From the NCBI RefSeq assembly GCF_014648095.1, contig NZ_BMQL01000037.1, forward strand, positions 1 to 46,928: 46,928 nucleotides of DNA, read 5' to 3'. Source of the DNA: Deinococcus ruber. Its GTDB lineage: Bacteria; Deinococcota; Deinococci; Deinococcales; Deinococcaceae. Shown here one piece after another: positions 40,497-46,928 of the stretch. Position 1 is the first letter of the stretch, and each line of letters starts with the position of its first letter. The notes beneath the pieces are model-generated. The model made no database searches. It saw nothing but the letters and a program-made list of their open reading frames with translations, and had not been told where the DNA came from. The position numbers were made by a program, and so were the translations under genes.

Positions 40497-41510
40497 ATGC
40501 CCCAGATCAAGCGTTCCACCAAGCTGACCATCGCCGCCCTGACCGCCGCTGTCGCCGTGACCGGAGCCGCGCTCGCCGCATCGAGCCAGCCGATCATCGG
40601 TCTGATCACCAAGACCGAGACCAACCCCTTCTTCGTCAAGATGAAAGAGGGCGCGGAGAAGGCCGCCACCGCTGGCGGAGCCAAGCTGCTCAGCGGCGCT
40701 GGCAAGACCGACGGCGACAACGCCGGACAGGTGACGGCGCTGGAAAATATGGTGGCCGCCGGAGCCAAGACCATCCTGATCACGCCCAGCGACAGCAAGG
40801 CCATCGTGCCCGCCATCGCCAAGGCCCGCGCCGCTGGCGTGATGGTGATCGCGCTCGACAGCCCCACCGAACCCGCCAGCGCCGTCGACGCCCTGTTTGC
40901 CACCAATAACTACAAGGCCGGGCAACTCATCGGACAGTACGCCAAGAAGGCGATGGCCGGGAAGAAGGCTGTCATCGCCACCCTCGACCTGTTCCCCGGT
41001 CAGCCAGTCGGCATCGCCCGTCACAACGGCTTTCTCCAGGGCTTCGGCACGGCGGGCATCACCGCGACCACGGCCACCCAGGTCGCAACCGGTGTCGCCT
41101 GCGCCGCCGACAGCTTTGGCGACCAGGCCAAGGGTCAGACCGCCATGGAGAACTGCCTCCAGAAGAACCCCGACATCAACATCGTGTACACCATCAACGA
41201 ACCCGCCGCTGCGGGCGCGTATCAGGCACTGAAGGCCGCTGGCAAAGAGAAAGACGTGCTGATCGTGTCGGTGGACGGCGGCTGTGCGGGCGTTCGCAAC
41301 GTGCAGGCAGGCGTGATCGCCGCCACCAGCCAGCAGTACCCGCTCAAGATGGCGAGCATGGGCGTGCAGGCGGGCATCAACTACGTCAAGTCGGGCAAGA
41401 AAGTGTCGGGCTACACCGATACCGGCGTGACCCTGATCTCCGACAAGGCGCAGGCGGGCGTGCCCAGCAAGGACAGCAAATTCGGTCTGGCGAACTGCTG
41501 GGGCCAGTAA
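40497..41510 (+). CDS. frcB: Sugar ABC transporter binding protein (FrcB-like, fructose/ribose type)
   Basis: Periplasmic sugar-binding protein, 337 aa. Signal peptide of about 28 residues (basic MPQIKRSTKL, core ending GAALAAS). Mature part starts PIIGLITKTETNPFFVKMKEGAE and contains ILITPSDSKAIVPAIAKARAAGVMVIALD, NPDINIVYTINEPAAAGAYQALKAAGKEKD and VSVDGGCAGVRNV, which are very close to what I recall of rhizobial FrcB. Fructose (perhaps also ribose and mannose) is therefore the likely substrate. AGGAG 7 nt before the ATG. An inverted repeat in the 225-bp gap downstream may boost its level relative to the permease. Confidence 0.88.
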   Translation: MPQIKRSTKLTIAALTAAVAVTGAALAASSQPIIGLITKTETNPFFVKMKEGAEKAATAGGAKLLSGAGKTDGDNAGQVTALENMVAAGAKTILITPSDSKAIVPAIAKARAAGVMVIALDSPTEPASAVDALFATNNYKAGQLIGQYAKKAMAGKKAVIATLDLFPGQPVGIARHNGFLQGFGTAGITATTATQVATGVACAADSFGDQAKGQTAMENCLQKNPDINIVYTINEPAAAGAYQALKAAGKEKDVLIVSVDGGCAGVRNVQAGVIAATSQQYPLKMASMGVQAGINYVKSGKKVSGYTDTGVTLISDKAQAGVPSKDSKFGLANCWGQ

Positions 41511-41578
41511 GCTTCCGCTGAAGACCGCCCACACGGTCACGTTCCAGAGCTGCTATCTCCGTCTCTAATCCGTTGTGC

Positions 41579-41621
41579 CATGAGCTGTGAACCGGGGCCA
41601 CGCCCATGTTCATGGCTCATG
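41579..41621 (+). promoter_or_regulatory. Intercistronic stem-loop between the binding-protein and permease genes
   Basis: Arms CATGAGC-TG-TGAAC (41579-41592) and GTTCA-TG-GCTCATG (41608-41621), 12 bp plus a 2-nt internal loop, no U-tract. Position after the binding-protein gene suggests mRNA 3'-end stabilisation or partial termination. Confidence 0.6.
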
Positions 41622-41735
41622 CGCTCTCAGCCCTTCACCGCTTCTTGAGCGACTCGGCAGGGCAGGCCATTCGAACACGTGCAGGCGCATGATGGAAGCA
41701 CCCACGTTCATCACAGTTCGTCAGAGGAGGTCATG

Positions 41736-42719
41736 ATGACCCAGCCCACCGTCAGTACCGCCGCCGGGCCACGCCGGTTCCAGCTTCCCAGCCTCAGCAC
41801 CCTGGGGCCGCTGATCGCGCTGCTCATCGCCGTGATCATCTTCTCGACCCAGTCGCCGAGGTTCTTCAGCGGCACCAACTTCTCGCTGATCCTGCAACAG
41901 ATCTCGTATACCGCTGTTCTTGCTATCGGGCAGACGCTCATCATTCTGATTGCGGGCATCGACCTTTCTATCGGCATCGTGATGGCTCTGGGCGGCCTGG
42001 TGATGGCGAAACTCGCCACCGAGAGCGGTGTTCCAGCAGTTCTCGCCATTCTGGCCGGATTTATCACCACCATGTTCTTCGGCTTCGTCAGCAGCATCAT
42101 CATTACCCGCCTGCGCGTGCCGCCCTTCATCGCCACGCTGGGCATGCTGGGCATCGTCACAGCGCTCAATCAGACGTACAGCGGCTCGCAGACCATCAGC
42201 AATCTGCCGCCCGCCCTGACCGCGCTGGGCAACACCTTCAAGATCGGCGGCACCGCCATCACCTACGGCACCGTGCTGATGCTCGTCCTGTATCTGATCG
42301 CGTGGTTCATCCTGAGCGAAACCGCGCCCGGACGCCACGTGTATGCGGTGGGCAACAACCCGGAAGCCGCCCGTCTGAGCGGTATTCCCATCGACCGCCT
42401 GACCATCATGGTCTACACCATCGCGGGGCTGATCTACGGCGTCGCGGCGCTGATTCTGGTGGCCCGAACCGGCGTGGGCGACCCCAACGCAGGCCAGACC
42501 GACAACCTCGATTCGATCACGGCGGTGGTGCTGGGCGGAACCAGTCTCTTCGGCGGGCGCGGCAACGTGCTGGGCACGCTGCTGGGGGCCATCATCGTGG
42601 GCGTGTTCCGCAACGGACTTCAGCTCATCGGCATTCCGTCGGTGTATCAGTCGCTCATCACCGGCATTCTGATTATCGCCGCCGTCGCGCTCGATCAGAT
42701 TTCAAGGAGGAAGGCATGA
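41736..42719 (+). CDS. frcC: Sugar ABC transporter permease (FrcC-like)
   Basis: Membrane subunit of a ribose/fructose-type importer, 327 aa with about ten helices. ILIAGIDLSIGIVMALGG, the coupling region GRHVYAVGNNPEAARLSGIPIDR, and LDSITAVVLGGTSLFGGRGNVLGTLLGA are characteristic of the RbsC/FrcC family. The ATG at 41736 is favoured over the adjacent ATG at 41733 because GGAGG then lies 5 nt upstream. Its TGA overlaps the ATG of the ATPase gene (ATGA). Confidence 0.93.
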   Translation: MTQPTVSTAAGPRRFQLPSLSTLGPLIALLIAVIIFSTQSPRFFSGTNFSLILQQISYTAVLAIGQTLIILIAGIDLSIGIVMALGGLVMAKLATESGVPAVLAILAGFITTMFFGFVSSIIITRLRVPPFIATLGMLGIVTALNQTYSGSQTISNLPPALTALGNTFKIGGTAITYGTVLMLVLYLIAWFILSETAPGRHVYAVGNNPEAARLSGIPIDRLTIMVYTIAGLIYGVAALILVARTGVGDPNAGQTDNLDSITAVVLGGTSLFGGRGNVLGTLLGAIIVGVFRNGLQLIGIPSVYQSLITGILIIAAVALDQISRRKA

Positions 42720-43546
42720 CCGCTGCACTGCGCCAGAATGAGCAGACCCGCCCCACCACCGCTGTCCCGCTCGTCATGGAAGCCCGCAACCTCGTCAAGA
42801 AATACGGCTCGGTCATCGCCATGAACGGCGCAGACTTCGAGCTGAGGCCCGGCGAGATTCTGGCGGTCATCGGCGACAACGGTGCGGGCAAATCCAGCCT
42901 GATCAAGGCGCTGTCGGGCGCGACCATTCCAGACAGCGGCGAGATCTACCTCGACGGCCAGCCCGTCCACTTCAAAAGCCCCATCGACGCCCGCAAGAAC
43001 GGCATCGAGACGGTGTATCAGGATCTGGCGGTTGCCCCCGCCATGACCATCGCCGAGAACCTGTTCCTGGGCCGCGAGATTCTGCGTCCGGGGCCGCTGG
43101 GCAAGCTGTTCCGCATCCTCGACAAGAAGAAGATGCACGATGAGGCGGTGCGGCACATGCAGGGCCTGCAATTTGCCATCAAGAGCATGAAACAGCCGGT
43201 AGAAACGCTGTCGGGCGGGCAGCGGCAGGGTGTGGCAGTGGCCCGCAGCGCGGCGTTTGCGCGGCACGTGGTCATCATGGACGAGCCGACGGCGGCGCTG
43301 GGCGTGCGCGAGGGCAACATGGTGCTCGACCTGATCCGGCAGGTGCGCGACAACGGCCTCCCGGTCATCCTGATTTCGCACAACATGCCGCACGTCTTCG
43401 AGGTCGCAGACCGTATTCACGTGCACCGCATGGGCAAACGGGCGGCGCTGCTCAATCCCAAGCGCATCAGCATGGCCGATACCGTGTCGGTGATGACCGG
43501 AGCCATCAAGCCGGAAGACCTGAGCGCCGAGATGCTGGCTCACTGA
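42716..43546 (+). CDS. frcA: Sugar ABC transporter ATP-binding protein (FrcA-like)
   Basis: Cytoplasmic ATPase of the importer, 276 aa, a single nucleotide-binding domain rather than the double one of RbsA. Walker A GDNGAGKSSLIKAL, signature LSGGQRQGVAVARS, Walker B VVIMDEPTAALGV and the switch region VILISHNMPHVFEVADRI are intact. The single-domain form is typical of the Frc system. ATG at 42716 with GGAGG upstream and 4-nt overlap with the permease. Terminator with a heptamer repeat follows. Confidence 0.94.
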   Translation: MTAALRQNEQTRPTTAVPLVMEARNLVKKYGSVIAMNGADFELRPGEILAVIGDNGAGKSSLIKALSGATIPDSGEIYLDGQPVHFKSPIDARKNGIETVYQDLAVAPAMTIAENLFLGREILRPGPLGKLFRILDKKKMHDEAVRHMQGLQFAIKSMKQPVETLSGGQRQGVAVARSAAFARHVVIMDEPTAALGVREGNMVLDLIRQVRDNGLPVILISHNMPHVFEVADRIHVHRMGKRAALLNPKRISMADTVSVMTGAIKPEDLSAEMLAH

Positions 43547-43555
43547 GGCATCGGC

Positions 43556-43590
43556 TTGTAACGTGTAGCTCGTGGCGTGTCGAAACAGCC
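43556..43590 (+). repeat. Tandem-heptamer intergenic repeat, copy 3
   Basis: TTGTAAC, GTGTAGC, TCGTGGC and GTGTCGA followed by AACAGCC, the same layout as copies at 12123 and 17247. Here it feeds directly into the terminator stem of the sugar operon. Confidence 0.7.
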
Positions 43591-43632
43591 CAGAGAACTT
43601 GATCAGATCAGGTTCCCTGGGCTGTTTCCGTT
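43582..43632 (+). terminator. Rho-independent terminator of the sugar ABC operon
   Basis: Long hairpin of about 20 bp: GAAACAGCCCAG... (from 43582) pairs with ...CTGGGCTGTTTC (to 43628) with one mismatch and one G-T pair, ending in CGTTTTC. Confidence 0.85.
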
Positions 43633-43679
43633 TTCATAGGTCATCCCTTCGCAGGCCACACGTTTCCCGCCACAGGCTC

Positions 43680-43685
43680 TACAAT
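43680..43685 (+). promoter_or_regulatory. -10 box, leaderless promoter of the DUF3248-like gene
   Basis: TACAAT lies 6 nt before the ATG at 43692. Confidence 0.6.
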
Positions 43686-43691
43686 TCCCAC

Positions 43692-43925
43692 ATGACCGAC
43701 GACTCCATTCAGCTTCCGCCGCAGCTCGGAGGGCTGGAAGCGCTGGGCGGGCAGCTCGTGTGGCGGATCGGCAAAGACGACCTCTCGGATGAGGTGGTGG
43801 TGCGGTTGGGTTACGCCTCGGCCACCCCCCGCTTTGCCCATCTGCCCAGGCTCCGCAGCGCCACCGATCAGGAATTGCAGGCGGCGCTGGAAGCGGGCAG
43901 TGTGGTGATCGAATGGGTGGACTGA
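43692..43925 (+). CDS. Small conserved protein, probably DUF3248
   Basis: 77 aa, function unknown. LGGLEALGGQLVWRIGKDDLSDEVVVRLGYASATPRFAHLPRL resembles, as I recall it, the short Deinococcus family DUF3248; the end is EAGSVVIEWVD. No membrane segment or cysteine motif. The start is fixed by a leaderless -10 box; a longer frame upstream runs through the operon terminator and is not real. The DUF3809-like gene begins 21 nt downstream on the same strand, so they form a two-gene unit. Confidence 0.72.
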   Translation: MTDDSIQLPPQLGGLEALGGQLVWRIGKDDLSDEVVVRLGYASATPRFAHLPRLRSATDQELQAALEAGSVVIEWVD

Positions 43926-43946
43926 CATGCAGATCAGGCTGGGCAC

Positions 43947-44447
43947 GTGCTGATTGAGGCCGAACAGGTCTTCAGCCTGCCGTTTCCCGGCGATCAGGCG
44001 GCGGCCCTGGCTTTTCTGCGCGATCCGGCCCGCTCGCTGTCGCGGCTGCGCTTCCTGCACGAGCTGACCGTAAGCACCGAGACGCCAGCAGAGGTGCGGG
44101 CCGTGCTGGTCGTGCAGATGCCGATGCTCGGCAGCGTGACTCTGCCGCTGCACAGCCGCCTGATCGTCACACCCGGCGGCGCACGCCTCGAAAGCCTGCC
44201 CATCGCAGATGAACGCGCCTGGATCGAACTGAGCGGCGAGGGCAGCACCGACAGCAACCCCGGCGGCACCACCCTGGAGTACAGCTTCCATTTCACCGCG
44301 CATCTGGAGGCTCCGAGCGCCGAGCAGTGGGGCGGCGCAGCGTTCGAGAAAATGGTGCGTGCGGCGGCGGCCCGCACCCTCACGCGGCTGGCGCAGGAAC
44401 TTCCGGCGGGCATCTCGGCGGCTCTTCCCGCTCAGCCAGACACGTAA
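43947..44447 (+). CDS. Conserved protein, probably DUF3809
   Basis: 166 aa, function unknown. Starts at GTG 43947 (VLIEAEQVFSLPFPGDQAAALAFLRDPARSLSRLRFLHEL). The body VLVVQMPMLGSVTLPLHSRLIVTPGGARL... LEYSFHFTAHLEAP has alternating polar and apolar residues typical of a START/SRPBCC-like beta sheet, and the C-terminal helix VRAAAARTLTRLAQELPAGI would close the fold. This fits the Deinococcus family DUF3809 as I recall it. Its last 16 bp overlap the end of the convergent tandem Nudix gene. Confidence 0.68.
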   Translation: MLIEAEQVFSLPFPGDQAAALAFLRDPARSLSRLRFLHELTVSTETPAEVRAVLVVQMPMLGSVTLPLHSRLIVTPGGARLESLPIADERAWIELSGEGSTDSNPGGTTLEYSFHFTAHLEAPSAEQWGGAAFEKMVRAAAARTLTRLAQELPAGISAALPAQPDT

Positions 44448-45400
44448 TCTCGCAGAATCGCCCTGATCAGCGGCCCACTGATCTCGCGTTCTGCTGGAAG
44501 CTGATCGGGGGCGAACCACCGCCAGTTCAGCACCTCTTCCCGCTGAATCAGAAGGGTGCCGCTTACCTCGTGCGCCCGGTACAGCAGGCTCACGTTGTCG
44601 ATGATGTCGCCGTGCGGATACTCAAAGCGGTATTCGGCCCCGGCGTAGAACTTCAGTTCCTCCAGCCGCCCTGCCGTCAGGCCGGTTTCTTCCAGCAGTT
44701 CGCGGCGGGCGCATTGTTCGAGCGTTTCGCCCAGTTCCAGCCTGCCGCCCGGCAGCGTCCAGCGACCAGTTCCCGCGTGCAGGAGCAGCAGAACCCGGCC
44801 CGCTGCATCCTGCACTAACACATTGGCTCCCGGTGCAAAGAGGGGGCGAGGCCCGACCAGCGCCCGCAGTTCGCGCAGATACTCACCGCCCGGCAACGGC
44901 GCGGCGGGTGGGTCTTGCAGTTCTGGCAGCACAGACAAGCCTCGCTCGGCCCGCAGCAACCTCGCCACGTGGCGTTCGATTCCGCCGCTCAGGGTCGGCA
45001 GGTCGTCCAGCGGGAAGAACTTCAGTTCAAGCGTCTCGCCGTCTGTGCCCAGGGTGGCTCCGGCGAACTGCTCGGCGCTCAGCACGCCCCGAAAGGCCAG
45101 CCCGACCACGTACACTTCGTCTCCGTGCGGATAGACGTGCCGTCCCAGTGGCCCACTCAGGCTCTGCCAGCGTTCGAGCGTGACGCCACGTAGCCCGGTT
45201 TCTTCCAGTAGTTCACGGGCGGCAGCCTGCTCAAAGGTCTCCCCCACCTCCATGCCCCCGCCCGGCACGCCCCACAGTCCGCTATCGCTGCGCCGCTGAA
45301 GCAGCCATTCGCCCTGTTCATTCAGCAGCACGACACTGACCCCGATGTTGAACAGGGGCCGCTGCCCCACCACCTGCCGCAGTTCGCTCATATAAGACAC
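44432..45400 (-). CDS. Tandem Nudix hydrolase (two Nudix domains)
   Basis: 322 aa made of two similar halves. Each begins with a short helix and the same lead-in (SELRQVVGQRPLF / RELRALVGPRPLF). Each then carries a complete Nudix box: GGGMEVGETFEQAA..RELLEETGL (about 47-70) and GGRLELGETLEQCARRELLEETGL (about 220-243). Both boxes keep the REUxEE catalytic glutamates, so both sites could be active. GTG start at 45400, fixed by TACACT 6 nt upstream. Substrate unknown. The duplication includes the lead-in helix, so it is a whole-gene tandem fusion. Confidence 0.92.
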   Translation of the reverse strand: MSYMSELRQVVGQRPLFNIGVSVVLLNEQGEWLLQRRSDSGLWGVPGGGMEVGETFEQAAARELLEETGLRGVTLERWQSLSGPLGRHVYPHGDEVYVVGLAFRGVLSAEQFAGATLGTDGETLELKFFPLDDLPTLSGGIERHVARLLRAERGLSVLPELQDPPAAPLPGGEYLRELRALVGPRPLFAPGANVLVQDAAGRVLLLLHAGTGRWTLPGGRLELGETLEQCARRELLEETGLTAGRLEELKFYAGAEYRFEYPHGDIIDNVSLLYRAHEVSGTLLIQREEVLNWRWFAPDQLPAEREISGPLIRAILRDYVSG

Positions 45401-45406
45401 GCCGAG

Positions 45407-45412
45407 AGTGTA
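45407..45412 (-). promoter_or_regulatory. -10 box, leaderless promoter of the tandem Nudix gene
   Basis: TACACT on the minus strand, 6 nt before the GTG at 45400, supporting that start. Confidence 0.6.
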
Positions 45413-45467
45413 GAGGAAGGAGCCAATCCGAATAGATGTGGCTCTCCAGCGCAGCCGGGTGGACCGC

Positions 45468-45473
45468 TAAACT
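45468..45473 (+). promoter_or_regulatory. -10 box, leaderless promoter of the sulfhydrylase gene
   Basis: TAAACT lies 5 nt before the ATG at 45479. Confidence 0.55.
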
Positions 45474-45478
45474 GGGGC

Positions 45479-46783
45479 ATGAGCGAAGACGAGCGGCAGG
45501 AAGGACAGGAGCTGGCCCACCCGGAGTTGGGCTACCAGACACAGGCAGTGCAGATCGGCATTCCGCGTGGGCTGGGCGACGGCGTCGGCATTCCGATTCA
45601 CCAGATCGCCGCCTTTCAGTTCGAAACCCAGGAGCAGGGAGCCAGCGAGTTTCAGCTCAATACCGGCTACAGCTACGCGAGGCTGCAAAACCCGACGGTC
45701 AAGGCGCTGGAAGAACGCCTGACCGCGCTGGAAGGCGGTGCGGCGACGGTGGCGCTGTCCACCGGGCAGGCCGCCACCTTTACCGCGATTCTGAGCGTCT
45801 GCAAAAGCGGTGACCATGTGGTCGCCACCAGCAGTCTCTTTGGCGGCTCGGTGGGACTGTTCGGCAATATCCTGCCGCTGATGGGAATTTCTGCCAGCGT
45901 GGTGTCCAATACGCCCGAAGCAGTGCAGGCCGCCATGCAGCCCAATACCCGGCTGGTCTGGGCCGAAACCATCGGCAACCCGGCCGCCGACATCGCTGAT
46001 ATCGCTGCCTATGCCGATATCGCGCATGCACAGGGCGCACTGCTGGGCATCGACAACACCTGGGGCGGTGTGGGCTATCTGTGCCGACCACTGGCGCACG
46101 GGGCCGACATCGTGACGCATTCGCTGACCAAATGGGCCGGAGGACACGGCTCGGTCATGGGCGGCTGCGTCACGGTCGGCACTCGGCACGATCTGTCACG
46201 CAACCCGATCTACACGGCAGGCAGCCCCAGCATCCTGGAAGCACGCGGCGAGGCAGCCCTGTCATGGCGGCAACGCTGGTTCGGCGCTCATCAGCTCGGC
46301 ATGACGCTCAGTCCACACAGCGCCTTTCTGATCGCACAGGGGCTGGAAACCCTGGCGCTGCGCTTGGGCCGCGAATCTGCAACCGCACTGGCACTCGCGC
46401 AGTTTCTGGAACACCGCCCGGAGATCGGCGGTGTGGCCTATCCGGGTCTGGAAAGCAGCGCCTTTCACGGACTGGCTCAGAAGTACCTGCATGGCGGATA
46501 CGGCGCAGTCCTGACCTATGAAGTGCAGCACGCCGCCGAATTCCTGGCCGCTCTGCGCGTCATTCGCATCGCTCCCAACCTGGGCGACACGCGCACCCTG
46601 GTGGTTCACCCCTGGACAACCACCCACGGACGCCTGCCAGAAGCTGCCCGTTACGCCGCTGGCGTCACGCCCAACACCATCCGCATGAGCGTGGGCCTGG
46701 AGGACGTGGAGGACCTGAAACGTGATCTGGCACAGGCGCTGGCACTCAGCGTCGTGCGTGAAAGCGAAATCGCCCTGATCTAA
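45479..46783 (+). CDS. metY: O-acetylhomoserine sulfhydrylase-type PLP enzyme
   Basis: Cys/Met-metabolism PLP family, 434 aa; expected to make homocysteine from O-acetylhomoserine and sulfide. Motifs: GYSYARLQNPTVKALEERLTALEGG, STGQAATFTAILSV, GIDNTWGGVGYLCRPLAHGAD and THSLTKWAGGHGSVMGG, with Lys218 as the PLP lysine; C-terminal RIAPNLGDTRTLVVHPWTTTH and SVGLEDVEDLKRDL. Length above 420 aa and the VHPWTTTH/LGDTRTL pattern fit the OAH sulfhydrylase group better than cystathionine synthases or lyases. It opens with an acidic tail (SEDERQEGQEL). Convergent with the partial tRNA at the edge. Confidence 0.9.
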   Translation: MSEDERQEGQELAHPELGYQTQAVQIGIPRGLGDGVGIPIHQIAAFQFETQEQGASEFQLNTGYSYARLQNPTVKALEERLTALEGGAATVALSTGQAATFTAILSVCKSGDHVVATSSLFGGSVGLFGNILPLMGISASVVSNTPEAVQAAMQPNTRLVWAETIGNPAADIADIAAYADIAHAQGALLGIDNTWGGVGYLCRPLAHGADIVTHSLTKWAGGHGSVMGGCVTVGTRHDLSRNPIYTAGSPSILEARGEAALSWRQRWFGAHQLGMTLSPHSAFLIAQGLETLALRLGRESATALALAQFLEHRPEIGGVAYPGLESSAFHGLAQKYLHGGYGAVLTYEVQHAAEFLAALRVIRIAPNLGDTRTLVVHPWTTTHGRLPEAARYAAGVTPNTIRMSVGLEDVEDLKRDLAQALALSVVRESEIALI

Positions 46784-46798
46784 CTACAGGAAAAGACA

Positions 46799-46838
46799 GC
46801 AGAGGAAGTGAACGTAAGGTGTTGTTCACCTACTCTGC
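46799..46838 (+). terminator. Stem-loop after the sulfhydrylase gene
   Basis: GCAGAG and GTGAAC (46799-46804, 46808-46813) pair with GTTCAC and CTCTGC (46824-46829, 46833-46838) across a 3-nt by 3-nt internal loop. Only a weak T-rich tail follows. Confidence 0.5.
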
Positions 46839-46871
46839 TGCTTGTCTGCTTTGGCAATATTTCAGAACCAT

Positions 46872-46904
46872 AAAAAAGCCCCCAACCGTTGAAAGGTTGG
46901 GGGC
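46872..46904 (-). terminator. Rho-independent terminator of the edge tRNA
   Basis: 10-bp stem GCCCCCAACC/GGTTGGGGGC (46878-46887, 46895-46904), 7-nt loop, followed on the minus strand by T6. Confidence 0.88.
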
Positions 46905-46908
46905 GAAA

Positions 46909-46928
46909 TGGAGCGGGAGACGCGATTC
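46909..46928 (-). tRNA. Partial tRNA at the window edge, probably tRNA-Gly
   Basis: Minus-strand 3' end of a tRNA: encoded CCA (46909-46911), discriminator T, acceptor 3' half CTCCCGC and the T-arm 3' half ending in GAATCGCGT. The CTCCCGC-T-CCA end is most like tRNA-Gly. The anticodon lies outside the window. Confidence 0.75.

Overview
This is a GC-rich, densely packed, almost entirely housekeeping stretch of a bacterial chromosome. It is most likely from a Deinococcus species. The reasons are: many genes carry a TANNNT -10 box exactly 5-6 nt before the start codon (leaderless transcription, a known habit of Deinococcus); a small protein/166-aa protein pair resembling the Deinococcus families DUF3248 and DUF3809; several Nudix proteins; and general protein similarity. 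I see no prophage, insertion sequence, CRISPR array or integrated island.

Layout. 1-5.2 kb (+): an MrfA/YprA-type SF2 helicase with an extra UvrD/PcrA-like C-terminal module, replicative helicase dnaB, and a Nudix hydrolase with a basic tail. 5.2-10.9 kb (-): a SARP-like ATPase regulator and a class A penicillin-binding protein. 11.0-15.7 kb (+): glycine cleavage genes gcvT, gcvH, gcvP. 15.9-22.7 kb: a hydroxyacid-oxoacid transhydrogenase with an unusual start region, then an envelope or glycoconjugate group (MFS transporter, NodB polysaccharide deacetylase, GT2 and GT4 glycosyltransferases, and a protein joining a degenerate NodB-like domain to a YkoP-like domain). 22.8-23.2 kb: tRNA-Pro, tRNA-Gly and tRNA-Arg. 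23.2-27 kb: divergent sulfurtransferase/sufE, asparaginase, hemC, tRNA-Gln. 27-32.8 kb: a DUF418 membrane protein, an orphan periplasmic binding protein, a YjbR protein, a GNAT enzyme, argB, a small zinc ribbon and an N-formylglutamate amidohydrolase. 32.8-38.9 kb (-): an aldo/keto reductase, a two-component system coupled to a ferric-reductase-like membrane gene pair, an HtrA-type protease and a membrane-anchored protein of unknown function. 39.3-43.5 kb (+): a LacI regulator with a fructose/ribose-type ABC operon (frcBCA-like). 43.7-46.9 kb: the DUF3248/DUF3809-like pair, a tandem Nudix protein, an O-acetylhomoserine sulfhydrylase, and the edge of another tRNA.

The points most worth a second look are: the PcrA/UvrD-type Tudor module on an MrfA-type helicase; the start of the transhydrogenase gene, where no standard start codon gives the full N-terminus; a dispersed intergenic repeat built of four tandem heptamers; the pseudo-deacetylase/YkoP fusion; an 11-bp-period direct repeat upstream of htrA close to an OmpR-family regulator gene; and a palindrome over the sulfurtransferase promoter. 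All homology statements come from recalled family motifs. No search was run.
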